From Erwinia tracheiphila (GTDB taxonomy: Bacteria; Pseudomonadota; Gammaproteobacteria; Enterobacterales; Enterobacteriaceae): 64,000 bases of DNA. Both the position numbers and the translations under genes were made by a program. Where the stretch lies: assembly GCF_021365465.1 (NCBI RefSeq), contig NZ_CP089932.1, positions 1,364,001 to 1,428,000 on the forward strand, given 5' to 3'. Position 1 is the stretch's first letter. Each line of letters begins with the position of its first letter. The notes under the pieces were generated by a model. That model did not search any database. It had not been told where the DNA came from and saw only the letters and a list, made by a program, of their open reading frames with translations. Positions 39,908-50,954 of the stretch are shown piece after piece.

Positions 39908-41392
39908 ATGATACCTGTGGTCGCGCTGGTCGGGCGTCCCAATGTGGGAAAATCCACTTTTTTCAATCGCTTAACGCGCACGCGAGATGCACTGGTTGCA
40001 GATTTTCCCGGACTCACCCGCGATCGTAAATACGGACGCGCTGAGGTTGAAGGACGCGAGTTTATCTGTATTGATACCGGTGGTATCGATGGTACAGAAG
40101 AAGGCGTCGAAACCCGGATGGCCGGACAGTCACTGCTGGCGATTGAAGAGGCCGATGTGGTGTTGTTTATGGTCGATGCACGCGCTGGCCTGATGGCAGC
40201 CGATCAGGCTATTGCAAAACATCTGCGTACACGTGAAAAGCCGACCTTTCTGGTTGTGAACAAAACAGACGGACTTGATGCTGACTCTGCGGTGGTTGAT
40301 TTCTGGTCGCTTGGCCTGGGTGATATCTATCCGATTGCGGCTTCCCACGGGCGTGGCGTCACCAGCCTGCTGGAAAAGGTGCTGCTGCCGTGGATGGATG
40401 AAATTGATCCTCGTGAAGTGGCCGGAGAAGATGAGGCTTACTGGGCGGCACTGGCGTTGAAAGAGAACCCTGAAGAGGCTGATGAGGAGACCCGGGACGA
40501 TTTTAACCCGCTGGATTTGCCCATCAAGCTGGCAATTGTCGGTCGTCCAAACGTCGGCAAATCGACGCTGACCAACCGTATTTTTGGTGAAGACCGCGTA
40601 GTCGTCTATGACATGCCCGGAACCACGCGTGACAGCATTTATATTCCAATGGAACGCGATGGCCGGGAATATGTGCTAATTGACACGGCTGGAGTACGCA
40701 AACGCGGCAAAATCACTGATACCGTTGAGAAGTTTTCGGTGATCAAAACCCTTCAGGCGATCGAAGATGCCAATGTGGTTATGTTGGTAATTGATGCCCG
40801 TGAGGGGATTTCCGATCAGGACCTGTCACTACTGGGCTTTATTCTCAATAGCGGACGTTCACTGGTGATCGTGGTCAACAAGTGGGATGGGCTGTCTCAG
40901 GATGTGCGTGACGAAGTAAAAGAGGCGCTGGATTATCGCCTTGGCTTTATTGATTTCGCCCGCGTACATTTTATTTCTGCGCTCCATGGCAGCGGCGTTG
41001 GCAATCTGTTTGAATCGGTGACCGAGGCTTATGACTGCTCCACCCGCCGGGTAAACACGGCTATGCTCACCCGCATCATGAATATGGCAGCTGACGATCA
41101 TCAGCCTCCCATGGTGCGAGGACGCCGCGTGAAGCTGAAATATGCTCATGCAGGGGGATATAATCCGCCGATTGTCGTTATTCACGGTAATCAGGTTAAG
41201 GATCTGCCGGATTCCTATAAACGCTATCTGATGAACTATTTCCGTCGTTCTCTTGATGTTATGGGAACGCCAATACGTATTCAGTTTAAAGAAGGCGAGA
41301 ACCCGTTTGCCGGGAAACGTAACGTGCTGACGCCTAATCAGCAGCGCAAGCGTAAACGTCTGATAAGTCATTTGAAAAAGAACAAACGCTAA
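39908..41392 (+). CDS. der: Ribosome-associated GTPase Der (EngA)
   Basis: 494 residues with two tandem G domains, each with GRPNVGKST (P-loop), a G3 DTGG/DTAG and NKxDG (VVNKTDG, VVNKWDG). The C-terminal KH-like domain ends [17 protein letters not shown]. Essential for 50S assembly. The start ATG 39908 gives [16 protein letters not shown]. Confidence 0.98.
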   Translation: MIPVVALVGRPNVGKSTFFNRLTRTRDALVADFPGLTRDRKYGRAEVEGREFICIDTGGIDGTEEGVETRMAGQSLLAIEEADVVLFMVDARAGLMAADQAIAKHLRTREKPTFLVVNKTDGLDADSAVVDFWSLGLGDIYPIAASHGRGVTSLLEKVLLPWMDEIDPREVAGEDEAYWAALALKENPEEADEETRDDFNPLDLPIKLAIVGRPNVGKSTLTNRIFGEDRVVVYDMPGTTRDSIYIPMERDGREYVLIDTAGVRKRGKITDTVEKFSVIKTLQAIEDANVVMLVIDAREGISDQDLSLLGFILNSGRSLVIVVNKWDGLSQDVRDEVKEALDYRLGFIDFARVHFISALHGSGVGNLFESVTEAYDCSTRRVNTAMLTRIMNMAADDHQPPMVRGRRVKLKYAHAGGYNPPIVVIHGNQVKDLPDSYKRYLMNYFRRSLDVMGTPIRIQFKEGENPFAGKRNVLTPNQQRKRKRLISHLKKNKR

Positions 41393-41395
41393 ATT

Positions 41396-41418
41396 AAAGG
41401 GTCATATCTGGCCCTTTT
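41396..41418 (+). terminator. Rho-independent terminator after der
   Basis: AAAGGG and CCCTTTT pair around a short loop, immediately after the der stop. Confidence 0.7.
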
Positions 41419-41615
41419 ATGACCACATCCCGTGGGTGTCGTGGGTGTGGTTGTCAACAGCTCTCGGTTCTGACTTATTGTCTTTGCATCTTAATTGTAC
41501 AGATCGGGATTGTACAGATCGGGGTTTTTTAAAAGGTCGGTAGTCCATCTCTTCAGAGGGTAATCAAAGGTACTTTCTTTGATGGCTGTTTATATGCAGA
41601 AAAAAGGAAATGTTT

Positions 41616-41834
41616 ATGAGCAACGTCTGCCCGGTTTGCCAAAATCTTCTGAGCATGCATGAAGGGCTTTTTCACTGCTCATGCTGTGACAACACGTTTA
41701 TCGCACTGCCTTTCTGCCCGGATTGCGCAAAGCCGTTACAGGTGTTAAAGGCATGCGGCGCTGTAGATTATTTTTGCGCAGAGGAACATGGGCTTATCTC
41801 AAAGAAACGGGTGCAATATTTGCCACGACCATAA
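41616..41834 (+). CDS. yfgJ: Zinc-ribbon protein YfgJ
   Basis: 72 residues with four CxxC-type pairs: CPVCQ, CSCC, CPDC and the ending YFCAEEHGLISKKRVQY, typical of the YfgJ family (DUF1407). Function unknown; presumably a small zinc protein. AAGGA 7 bases upstream favours ATG 41616 over 41610. It lies in its E. coli position between der and xseA, but here about 4.4 kb of other DNA separates it from xseA. Confidence 0.9.
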   Translation: MSNVCPVCQNLLSMHEGLFHCSCCDNTFIALPFCPDCAKPLQVLKACGAVDYFCAEEHGLISKKRVQYLPRP

Positions 41835-42201
41835 TGTGATCATTGTCGGTCTGTAAAATTATCCTTCCGGTAAGTTGGTTGTTTTATTTAATTACTTCCA
41901 ATAATCACTCGGTTAATCTTTTTAATTGTTGTTTATTTTCACTCTCCTTGTTTTATTAAACTCCCTTTAATTAATTCACTTCCCTCTGAATAATAAATTT
42001 ATCGCTATCTTATTGTCTGGGTAAGATTGAATGGTTTTTTTAAACGTTATCGGAAATTATATATCTACTTCGCTTTGTATAGAATATAAAAAGGTACTGC
42101 TTGTTAATTTTATATCTCTCTGTTTGTGAAGCATATGGTACAATTTTTGGCGTTATTTAAATAATTCTGCTGAACCTCATTTTATTAAGGAGTTGTTTGC
42201 T
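41835..42201. other. AT-rich leader upstream of gcd
   Basis: 367 AT-rich bases with no open frame of note. It must carry the gcd promoter; I cannot pick one with confidence. An AAGGAG ribosome binding site lies at about 42186. Confidence 0.6.
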
Positions 42202-44634
42202 ATGTCTGAAATTAATTCCCGCGCATCAAAAATGCTGGGGTTATGGTGCTTTGCGCTGGGAGGACTTTTTCTGGCAGCAGGCCTGTGCTTTATTATCGGC
42301 GGTGGGAAACTGATTTCCCTTGGTGGAAGCGCTTATTTTCTTATCGCCGGTATCTTCATTGTTATTTCTGCCATTCAGTTTTTTCGCTGCAAATCTTCCG
42401 CCGTATTAACTTTTACTCTGGTGTTTATCGGTTCAGTCATCTGGGCGGCACTGGATGTTGGATTTTATTTCTGGCCGCTGGTGTCGCGGCTAATGACGCT
42501 GGCGGGTTTCCTGCTGCTGGCGACGATCACACTGCCTGCATTACGTAAGCATGAAGGTAAATCTTCTGCAGCCAGAGCATCTTATGCACTTTCGGCTATT
42601 GTGCTTACCGGTATGGTGGTGACACTGGTGCAGATGTTCCAGCCACATCCAGCCGTGCAGGAAGGGCATTCATTACCACTGATCCCGGTTACAGAGGATC
42701 AGCAGCAGAAAAACTGGGACAATTATGGCAATACGCCCGGTGGCAACCGTTTTGTCGCGCTGGACCAGATAACCCGCGATAATGTCAACAACCTGAAAGT
42801 TGCATGGATTTTTCATACCGGTGATATACCACTAAGTCCTGATGGTAACGGTGCCGAAGATCAGCAAACACCGTTACAGGTTGGCAATACTGTCTTCCTT
42901 TGCACACCTCATAATAACGTGATTGCGGTGGCGGCCGACAGCGGTAAATCGATCTGGAAAGCGGAAATTAACGCCAAATCGTCAGTGTGGATGCGCTGCC
43001 GTGGGCTGGCATATTTCGATGCCACCAGACCATTGATACAGCCTGCTGCCCCGGATTCAGTGCCGCCTGCGCCCGTTAATCTCGCTGCCGATGCTGCCTG
43101 CCAGCGTCGTATCCTGATGAACACCATCGATGCCCGTTTAATGGCGTTTGATGCGGATACCGGTAAAGCCTGCGCGGATTTTGGCCACAACGGTACCGTT
43201 AACCTGCGTGAAGGAATGGGAGAGGCAAAAGATCCAAGTTACGTATTAACGTCGGCACCCACGGTAGCTGGTACAACGGTTGTTGTCGGTGGACGCGTGG
43301 CAGACAACGTCAGTACGGATATGCCGGGTGGCGTGATACGGGGTTTCGATGTTATCACCGGTAAATTGCGCTGGGCCTTTGACCCGGGTAAGGACGAACC
43401 CAATGCGCCGCTGGCGTCTGGCGATCACTATACGCGCAGCACGCCAAACTCATGGGCGCCTATGTCCTATGATGCCAATATGAACACGGTGTTCATTCCT
43501 ATGGGTAGCTCCTCGGTTGATCTGTGGGGAGTGAATCGTACCAAACTTGATCATAAATATGGCTCTGCGGTGCTGGCACTTGATGCCACCAGCGGCAAAG
43601 AGAGGTAGGTTTATCAGACGGTCCACAACGATCTGTGGGATTTCGACCTGCCCATGCAGCCGAGTCTGATCGATTTCCCGATGAAGGATGGCGTCAGCAA
43701 GCCAGCAGTGGCTATTGGCACAAAATCAGGACAGATTTATGTACTGGACCGCCAGACCGGTCAGCCGCTGACCAAAGTGGTAGAGCAGCCGGTGCCTCAG
43801 GCTAATATCCCCGGCGAACAGTATTCCAGAACGCAACCGCGCTCCGTTGGCATGCCACAGATTGGCAATGAAACCCTGAAAGAGTCGGACATGTGGGGTG
43901 CTACGCCCTTTGATCAGCTTGCCTGTCGTATCAGCTTCAAATCCATGCGCTACTCCGGGCTTTACACCGCGCCGGGTACGGATAAATCCCTCAGTTTCCC
44001 GGGTTCCCTTGGTGGAATGAACTGGGGCAGTATGTCCACCGATCCAAACCATCACTATTTGTTTATCAATGATATGCGCCTGGGGCTTTGGCAGCAGATG
44101 GTGCCAGCTGCACCGGCGAAAAACGGTGCGGTCAGTAACGGTGGTGAAGCGGTTAACACCGGTATGGGCGTGGTGCCGATGAAAGGCACACCTTATGCGG
44201 TAAACAAAAATCGGTTTATGTCCCCGCTGGGCATTCCCTGCCAGAAACCGCCGTTTGGTACCCTGTCAGCGGTTGATCTAAAAACGCAGAAAGTAGTCTG
44301 GCAGGTGCCGCTTGGAACCGTTCAGGACACCGGTCCCTTCGGCATTAAAATGCATGCTCAAATGCCAGTGGGCATGCCCTCTCTTGGCGGCTCGCTGGCC
44401 ACGCAGGGTGGCCTGGTATTTATTGCTGGCACGCAGGACTACTATTTGCGCGCATTCGATACCGCAACGGGTAAAGAAGTGTGGAAAGCCCGTTTGCCAG
44501 TGGGCAGCCAGGGTGGGCCAATCAGCTATGTTTCACCGCAAAACGGTAAGCAGTATATTTTGATTTCTGCTGGTGGTGCCCGCCAGTCACCGGATCGCGG
44601 TGACTATGTCATTGCGTTCGCATTGGATAAGTAA
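42202..44634 (+). pseudogene. gcd: PQQ-dependent glucose dehydrogenase, amber-interrupted
   Basis: One frame of 811 codons encodes membrane glucose dehydrogenase: five N-terminal TM segments (about residues 10-140) and then the PQQ propeller (NRFVALDQITRDNVNNLKVA, GSSSVDLWGVNRTK, LPVGSQGGPISYVSP). Codon 469 (43606-43608) is TAG where E. coli Gcd has Trp in the motif RWVYQTVHND. The downstream part is in the same frame with no other damage. A single TGG to TAG change therefore explains the break. It would oxidise periplasmic glucose to gluconate and feed ubiquinone. Without an amber suppressor, the product lacks the C-terminal 40%. E. coli Gcd is 796 residues. Confidence 0.93.
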
Positions 44635-44681
44635 GCTTACGCGTGCTGTCCCTCAGGTAAACAGGCATTCAGGTAAGTAAC

Positions 44682-44701
44682 TGCCCGGCTGATGCCGGGC
44701 A
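44682..44701 (+). terminator. Hairpin after gcd
   Basis: TGCCCGGC-tgat-GCCGGGCA, 48 bases past the gcd stop; the following T run is weak. Confidence 0.6.
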
Positions 44702-45554
44702 ACACTTAAGTGAACGCAGTTGAATATTGCGATTTCCTTCAATAACTGTGCCTGTACCGCTACCTCTCACTTTTGGATCTACGTGACATGCCGGGTAAAG
44801 GCAACAGATCTCAGGCCGGATGCCGCGCGGTCAAACAGAAAAAACGCCCCTGACGACATGCCCTTGACAGGCCATTCCGCGTGGCTATTTAGCGACCGAC
44901 AAAAAGCGTATATGAAAGTAATGCAACGTTATTGCCAGATAATGACGTCCACCCAGAAAACGTGCGTCAGCCAGTGTTTGTCAGGGCTTATAGCAGGGAG
45001 TGAAAGCTGACCAGCACAGAAGGTGGCATACATCTGCGGCTTTTAAAGACGCTATTGCCACACATGTCATTCATCAGATCGGCATAATAATCCAAAACCT
45101 GACCTCGGGGCTGACCAAAACACCGCGAGTAAACCTGTTTTCTGGAACGGGGAGTGATCGGCTCGTTTGTCGTTCATCTGCATTGATCAGACCTCAGAAA
45201 GCGGGATGCTGACTGATTAGCATACCGCTCAGTGCAGGTTTTCTATCACAGGGAATGGCGTTATTTGCGTGGCGTGCACTTTTGACCGATTCGACTTACA
45301 AAAATATGCAGGCGCGTTTGTTTCCTCCTGCAACCAGCCACTGAGTGTGGAGTTTTGATAAATAAGAATGCTTAATGACCAATAAATTGCGTCTACTGGC
45401 CTGCCTGCCAGAGTCGGACCTGGTTATTCGGAGCAAGTTCTTCGGGGATAACAATCACTACGCCATTTATCTGCTGCTGCGAAGCGTAGCAGATGGCCAC
45501 CCGAAAATAGCGGCGATCGCCACTTCCGGCACAGCATTGCGTGTCTTCGGCTTT
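44702..45554. other. Decayed region between gcd and protease remnant
   Basis: About 850 bases with only short frames in conflicting directions and no family I can name. It may contain the missing C-terminal part of the adjacent minus-strand protease gene, too diverged for me to follow. Confidence 0.45.
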
Positions 45555-46155
45555 GTCAGCGGTTTGTTGAAGATGAAACTGTTTGACCAGCGAGCCAAAG
45601 ACATCTGACAGACTCATTCAACGCACCGGCCTGGCCAAAATAAATCAGTCCTGCTTCCGATTCCGTTACGCCGTGCCCCGGCTCGTGGCCGATAACATCC
45701 AGTGCGATGGTGAACCGATTAAATATCTCGCCGTCACCATCACCAAACACCGTCTGTTGACCGTTCCAGAACGCATTCTGATAATTTATCCCATAATGAA
45801 CACTGCTTTTTAGTGCCAGCCCTTTATCTCGAGCGAGTTGCGCTGCCAGACCTGCCAGAAAAAATCATAGGTTATCCCCACATAATCATATGCTTCGCTG
45901 CAGGCTATCGGGTTGAACTTCGCGGCGAACCAGCGTGCATGGCAGCGTTTGCGTATTTTCTGCATCATAGATTTCGCGCTCAACCTGTCCTGGTTGCGTT
46001 ACGCCAGTGTTCACCGGTTTTACCCGGTTTGCTGGCATGAGTGTCTGAACATGAGTCAGCGTGCTCCGTGCACAGTATTGCTGCTGTCCTGAGCCGTTAT
46101 TAATAATCTTGCGCAGAACACAGGGAGGAATAACGCTGTGTTTCGTTTTGCACTC
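45555..46155 (-). pseudogene. M4-family (protealysin-like) metalloprotease remnant
   Basis: Minus-strand pieces in different frames rebuild a thermolysin-family protease. They are HSVIPPCVLRKIINNGS with LTHVQTL (propeptide), REIYDAENTQTLP, YDFFWQVWQRNSLE, GLALKSSVHYGINYQNAFWN, FGDGDGEIFNRFTIALDVI, then GHEPGHGVTESEAGLIYFG and LNES / LSDVFGSLVKQFH. The zinc motif is HEPGH. Frame breaks occur after SLEIK and after ALNES; a further one is likely near the start, in an A run. The C-terminal third is not recognisable. Such proteases are secreted by Serratia and plant-associated Erwinia relatives; this copy cannot work. Confidence 0.85.
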
Positions 46156-46247
46156 CTGAACTGTCAGACAATGTGGCTAAAGTATAGACAGGGTTGCTCA
46201 TTCATGCGTTGGCACTGATATATTGCCAAAAGAAACGCTGGCAGAAT

Positions 46248-47657
46248 TCAGACGGTGTTCCGGAAAAGTTGCGAATGGGCATCAGGAAGAGGAGTATACT
46301 TTTCGCGTTTTTTTACCGGCGTGATCGCTGTAATGCCACTTTCGACCCAGCCGTCATCCAGTCGGGTTTTTAATTTATCACCTGGCTGGATCTGCCGGAT
46401 ATTTTTAAGCACTTTTCCATCAGGCGCGGTGGTCACACTGAAACCACGTGCCAGCGTTGCCAGCGGACTGACCCCTTCGAGGCTGGCGACGAGCGCAGAA
46501 AAACGCTGTTTATCATGATTGATATGCTGCTGAAGTGATTGCTGTAGCCGATAGAGAATCTGTTGCAGGTGCTGCTGTGCACGGTGAATTTTTCTTTGCG
46601 GCTGTAGACCCAGCAGGCGCTGGCCGATGCTTTCCTGCCTGCGGACTGCCTGACGTAACTGAAGCAGCATGACATCTGCAAGACGGCGCTGAAGTTTTAT
46701 CATGGCTGTTTGCTGGCGTACCAGTCGAAGTTGCGGGTGCTGCTGCTGCAGACGGTGATGCAGACGGGTAAATGTACGGTTCTGCTCCGCAAGGTAATAA
46801 TCTGCTGCCATCTCCAGTCGGGTTTGCTGCGACTGCAGCTGACGCAGCAATTCGACCTGGTTTCGACTGACCAGTTCAGCAGCAGCGGAGGGCGTGGGGG
46901 CTCGTAGATCGGCGACAAAATCACTGATAGTGACATCGGTCTCATGACCGACCGCGCTGATAATGGGAATGCGGCTGGCGTAAATAGATCTGGCCACGCG
47001 TTCATCGTTGAAGCACCACAGGTCTTCCAGAGAACCGCCGCCGCGCCCTACGATTAATACATCGCATTCATTGCGCCGGTTGGCCACGTCAATTGCATTT
47101 GCAATCGCATCTGGTGCTTCTGCGCCCTGTACCAGCGTTGGATAAATCACCACTGGCAGGGATGGATCCCTGCGCTGTAACACGCGTAACACATCGTGCA
47201 AGGCGGCACCGGTAGCGGAAGTAATCACGCCAACCTGACGTGCGGGTTGCGGAAGGGCCTGCTTGCGCGCCTGCTCGAACAATCCTTCCGCCTGCAATCT
47301 ATGTTTAAGCTGCTCAAACTGCTGCCGCAGCGCACCTTCTCCGGCAGGTTGCATACTTTCGGCAACCAGTTGATAATCGCCGCGCGGTTCATAGAGCGTA
47401 ATGGTTGCTCTGACCAACACCTGCTGACCATTTTGTGGACGGAAGGTGACGTGGCGATTTGTGTTGCGAAACATGGCACAGCGAACCTGTGCGCTATCGT
47501 CTTTCAGCGTGAAGTACCAGTGGCTGGAAGAGGGTTGGGAAAAATTTGAGATCTCAGCGCTTAACCAGATTTGCCCCATCTCCATTTCCAGCAGCTTACG
47601 CACCGTGCTATTAAGGCGACTAACGGTAAAAATGGGAGTGGATGGAGGTTGTAACAT
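46248..47657 (-). CDS. xseA: Exodeoxyribonuclease VII large subunit
   Basis: 469 residues from 47657 ([16 protein letters not shown]); the frame opens 7 codons earlier. The N-terminal OB-fold ([20 protein letters not shown]), the catalytic core with [15 protein letters not shown] and [18 protein letters not shown], long coiled-coil helices rich in Gln and Leu (about residues 280-390), and the C-terminal barrel ([16 protein letters not shown]) are present. With XseB it degrades single-stranded DNA. Divergent from guaB. Confidence 0.96.
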   Translation of the reverse strand: MLQPPSTPIFTVSRLNSTVRKLLEMEMGQIWLSAEISNFSQPSSSHWYFTLKDDSAQVRCAMFRNTNRHVTFRPQNGQQVLVRATITLYEPRGDYQLVAESMQPAGEGALRQQFEQLKHRLQAEGLFEQARKQALPQPARQVGVITSATGAALHDVLRVLQRRDPSLPVVIYPTLVQGAEAPDAIANAIDVANRRNECDVLIVGRGGGSLEDLWCFNDERVARSIYASRIPIISAVGHETDVTISDFVADLRAPTPSAAAELVSRNQVELLRQLQSQQTRLEMAADYYLAEQNRTFTRLHHRLQQQHPQLRLVRQQTAMIKLQRRLADVMLLQLRQAVRRQESIGQRLLGLQPQRKIHRAQQHLQQILYRLQQSLQQHINHDKQRFSALVASLEGVSPLATLARGFSVTTAPDGKVLKNIRQIQPGDKLKTRLDDGWVESGITAITPVKKREKYTPLPDAHSQLFRNTV

Positions 47658-47748
47658 GTGATTAAGATCAAATTCCAAATCAGAGAGTTAATTGATCAAT
47701 ACTACATGGCTGTCCACTGGAATCAAGAGTTTTCGTAAATAAAGCTGG

Positions 47749-47774
47749 AGGCAATCGGTTACGGCCTGTATAAT
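47749..47774 (+). promoter_or_regulatory. guaBA promoter with PurR-like site
   Basis: TATAAT at 47769 is a perfect -10 box 53 bases before the guaB start. AGGCAATCGGTTACGG at 47749 resembles the PurR consensus in its core and overlaps the -35 region, consistent with purine repression of guaBA. Confidence 0.5.
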
Positions 47775-47826
47775 GCCGCGGCAATATTTTATATGTTCTC
47801 ATTTATCCTGAGGTTGAGATATTGCC

Positions 47827-49293
47827 ATGCTAAGAATTGCTAAAGAAGCCCTGACATTTGACGACGTTTTGCTCGTTCCTGCTCATTCAACTGTTTTGCC
47901 AAATACCGCCGACCTCAGCACCCAGCTTACCAAAACCATTCGTTTGAACATTCCTATGCTGTCTGCTGCAATGGACACCGTAACGGAAGCCAGCCTGGCT
48001 ATTGCGCTGGCGCAGGAAGGTGGTCTGGGCTTTATCCACAAAAATATGTGTATTGAGCGCCAGGCTGAAGAAGTTCGCAAGGTAAAAAAACATGAAAGCG
48101 GAGTAGTGACCGATCCACAAACCGTGCTGCCTGATACCGCGCTGAGTGAAGTGAAACGTCTGACTGAACAGAATGGATTTGCCGGTTATCCTGTGGTAAA
48201 TGGCAATAACGAGCTGGTGGGGATTATTACTGGACGTGATGTGCGTTTTGTTACCGACATGAATCTGCCTGTTTCTGCAGTGATGACGCCCAAAGAGCGC
48301 CTTGTCACCGTGCGTGAAGATGACACACGCGAAGTCGTCTTGCAGAAAATGCACGAAAAACGCGTCGAAAAAGCGCTGGTGGTGAATGACAGTTTCCACC
48401 TGCTGGGCATGATTACCGTAAAAGATTTCCAGAAAGCCGAACGTAAACCTAATGCCTGCAAAGACGAGCATGGACGCCTGCGCGTTGGTGCTGCAGTGGG
48501 CGCGGGTGCAGGTAATGAAGAGCGCGTGGACGCGCTGGTGGCAGCGGGAGTGGATGTGTTGCTGATTGACTCCTCCCACGGTCATTCCGAAGGCGTGTTA
48601 CAGCGTATTCGCGAAACCCGCATGAAATATCCCGATTTGCAAATTGTCGGCGGAAACGTTGCCACGGCATCGGGTGCGCTTGCGCTGGTTGAGGCGGGCG
48701 TTAGCGCAGTAAAAGTGGGCATCGGTCCGGGTTCAATTTGTACCACCCGCATCGTCACAGGCGTGGGTGTGCCGCAGATCACCGCAGTAGCCGATGCGGT
48801 TGAAGCGCTGAAAGGTACGGGCGTTCCGGTGATTGCCGACGGCGGTATCCGTTTCTCAGGGGATATTGCCAAAGCCATCGCCGCCGGTGCTTCTGCCGTG
48901 ATGGTGGGTTCAATGCTGGCTGGTACTGAAGAATCACCGGGTGAAATCGAACTTTACCAGGGGCGTTCCTTTAAGTCATATCGCGGCATGGGCTCATTAG
49001 GCGCGATGTCGAAAGGTTCCTCTGACCGTTACTTCCAGACGGACAATGCGGCTGACAAACTGGTGCCGGAAGGTATAGAAGGGCGTGTTGCCTATAAAGG
49101 CCGTCTGAAAGAGATCGTCCACCAGCAAATGGGGGGGCTGCGTTCCTGTATGGGACTGACGGGCTGTGGTACTATAGACGACCTGCGCACGAAAGCTGAA
49201 TTTGTTCGCATCAGCAGCGCCGGTATTTCAGAAAGCCATGTTCACGACGTAACCATCACCAAAGAGTCCCCGAACTACCGCATGGGCTCCTGA
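47827..49293 (+). CDS. guaB: IMP dehydrogenase
   Basis: 488 residues, the E. coli length. It oxidises IMP to XMP with NAD+. The barrel and two CBS domains (about 90-205, [35 protein letters not shown]) are intact. The catalytic Cys loop [15 protein letters not shown] and the flap segment [16 protein letters not shown] are present. It is first gene of the guaBA operon. Confidence 0.98.
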   Translation: MLRIAKEALTFDDVLLVPAHSTVLPNTADLSTQLTKTIRLNIPMLSAAMDTVTEASLAIALAQEGGLGFIHKNMCIERQAEEVRKVKKHESGVVTDPQTVLPDTALSEVKRLTEQNGFAGYPVVNGNNELVGIITGRDVRFVTDMNLPVSAVMTPKERLVTVREDDTREVVLQKMHEKRVEKALVVNDSFHLLGMITVKDFQKAERKPNACKDEHGRLRVGAAVGAGAGNEERVDALVAAGVDVLLIDSSHGHSEGVLQRIRETRMKYPDLQIVGGNVATASGALALVEAGVSAVKVGIGPGSICTTRIVTGVGVPQITAVADAVEALKGTGVPVIADGGIRFSGDIAKAIAAGASAVMVGSMLAGTEESPGEIELYQGRSFKSYRGMGSLGAMSKGSSDRYFQTDNAADKLVPEGIEGRVAYKGRLKEIVHQQMGGLRSCMGLTGCGTIDDLRTKAEFVRISSAGISESHVHDVTITKESPNYRMGS

Positions 49294-49307
49294 TAACCCT
49301 TTTTTGC

Positions 49308-49328
49308 GCCCGGCACAGCCGGGCTTTG
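49308..49328 (+). terminator. Hairpin between guaB and guaA
   Basis: GCCCGGC-aca-GCCGGGC followed by TTTGTT. It could partly terminate or stabilise the guaB message within the operon. Confidence 0.6.
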
Positions 49329-49371
49329 TTAATCCTGAACCCTGATTTTGCTATTGCCCTGGAACAATCCA

Positions 49372-50952
49372 ATGACAACGGAAAATATTCATAAACACCG
49401 CATACTGATCCTTGATTTCGGCTCGCAGTATACGCAGTTAGTGGCACGCCGTGTGCGTGAGCTGGGCGTTTACTGTGAACTCTGGGCATGGGATGTCACT
49501 GAGGAGCAAATCCGCCAGTTCAACCCAAACGGCATTATTCTTTCCGGCGGTCCTGAAAGTACCACGGAAAACGGCAGTCCGCGCTCGCCAGCATATGTAT
49601 TCGAGGCGGGTGTTCCGGTTCTGGGCGTTTGCTATGGCATGCAGACAATGGCGCTACAGCTGGGCGGAAAAGTATCGTGCTCCAGCGAACGCGAATATGG
49701 CTATGCTCAGGTTGAAATCGCTGTGGAAAGTGCGCTGACCCACAACATCGAAGACTCTCTCAGCACGTCCGGTAAGCCAGTACTGGACGTGTGGATGAGC
49801 CACGGCGATAAGGTGACCGCAATACCGGCTGATTTCGTCACCGTCGCCAGCACGGAAACTTGCCCGTTTGCCATTATCGCGAATGAAGAAAAACGCCTGT
49901 ATGGCGTGCAGTTCCACCCGGAAGTGACCCATACCCGTCAGGGGCTGCGACTGCTGGAGCGTTTTATTCGGGATATCTGCCACTGTGAAGCACTGTGGAC
50001 GCCAGCAAAAATTATCGAAGATGCGGTTGAACGCCTGCGTGAGCAGGTGGGCAACGATAAGGTTATCCTTGGCCTGTCTGGTGGCGTCGACTCTTCCGTT
50101 ACCGCGCTGTTACTGCATCGTGCCATTGGCGATCGTCTGACCTGCGTATTTGTTGATAACGGCCTGCTGCGTTTGAACGAAGCAGGGCAGGTGATGGATA
50201 TGTTCGGTGATCGCTTTGGTCTGAATATTGTTCATGTTCCGGCAGAAGCACGTTTCCTTGATGCGCTGGCGGGCATTGACGATCCGGAAGCGAAGCGCAA
50301 AACTATTGGCCGCGTGTTTGTTGAGGTCTTCGATGAACAGGCAACACGCCTCACCGATGTTTCCTGGCTGGCGCAAGGCACTATTTATCCCGATGTAATT
50401 GAATCTGCGGCTTCCGCGACCGGTAAAGCACATGTCATTAAATCGCATCACAACGTGGGTGGCCTGCCGAAAGAGATGAAGCTTGGGTTGGTGGAACCAC
50501 TGAAAGAGTTGTTCAAAGATGAAGTGCGCAAAATCGGCCTGGAACTGGGGCTGCCTTACGATATGCTGTTCCGTCATCCATTCCCTGGTCCGGGACTTGG
50601 CGTACGCGTGCTGGGCGAAGTTAAAAAAGAGTATTGCGACCTGCTGCGTCGTGCCGATGCTATCTTTATTGAGGAACTACGCAAAGCGGAGCTGTACGAC
50701 AAAGTCAGCCAGGCATTCACCGTATTTCTCCCGGTGCGCTCGGTGGGCGTTATGGGGGACGGTCGTAAATACGACTGGGTTGTATCATTGCGGGCCGTGG
50801 AAACCATCGACTTTATGACCGCACACTGGGCTCATTTGCCTTATGAATTCCTCGGTCGCGTTTCTAACCGTATTATTAATGAAATTAACGGCATTTCCCG
50901 TGTGGTTTATGACATCAGCGGCAAGCCGCCTGCGACGATTGAGTGGGAATGA
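49372..50952 (+). CDS. guaA: GMP synthase (glutamine-hydrolysing)
   Basis: 526 residues from ATG 49372 ([18 protein letters not shown]). Glutaminase domain with the Cys in LGVCYGMQT and HPEVTHT; ATP pyrophosphatase with the P-loop SGGVDSS; dimerisation domain with [11 protein letters not shown] and the ending PATIEWE. It aminates XMP to GMP. Intact. The IS481 copy begins only two bases after its stop codon, so any native terminator is displaced. Confidence 0.98.
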   Translation: MTTENIHKHRILILDFGSQYTQLVARRVRELGVYCELWAWDVTEEQIRQFNPNGIILSGGPESTTENGSPRSPAYVFEAGVPVLGVCYGMQTMALQLGGKVSCSSEREYGYAQVEIAVESALTHNIEDSLSTSGKPVLDVWMSHGDKVTAIPADFVTVASTETCPFAIIANEEKRLYGVQFHPEVTHTRQGLRLLERFIRDICHCEALWTPAKIIEDAVERLREQVGNDKVILGLSGGVDSSVTALLLHRAIGDRLTCVFVDNGLLRLNEAGQVMDMFGDRFGLNIVHVPAEARFLDALAGIDDPEAKRKTIGRVFVEVFDEQATRLTDVSWLAQGTIYPDVIESAASATGKAHVIKSHHNVGGLPKEMKLGLVEPLKELFKDEVRKIGLELGLPYDMLFRHPFPGPGLGVRVLGEVKKEYCDLLRRADAIFIEELRKAELYDKVSQAFTVFLPVRSVGVMGDGRKYDWVVSLRAVETIDFMTAHWAHLPYEFLGRVSNRIINEINGISRVVYDISGKPPATIEWE

Positions 50953-50954
50953 AT

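Noticed and set aside
45375..45608. 77-codon plus-strand frame with a plausible-looking protein
   Set aside because: Overlaps the minus-strand protease relic and resembles nothing I know; kept only as part of a decayed region.
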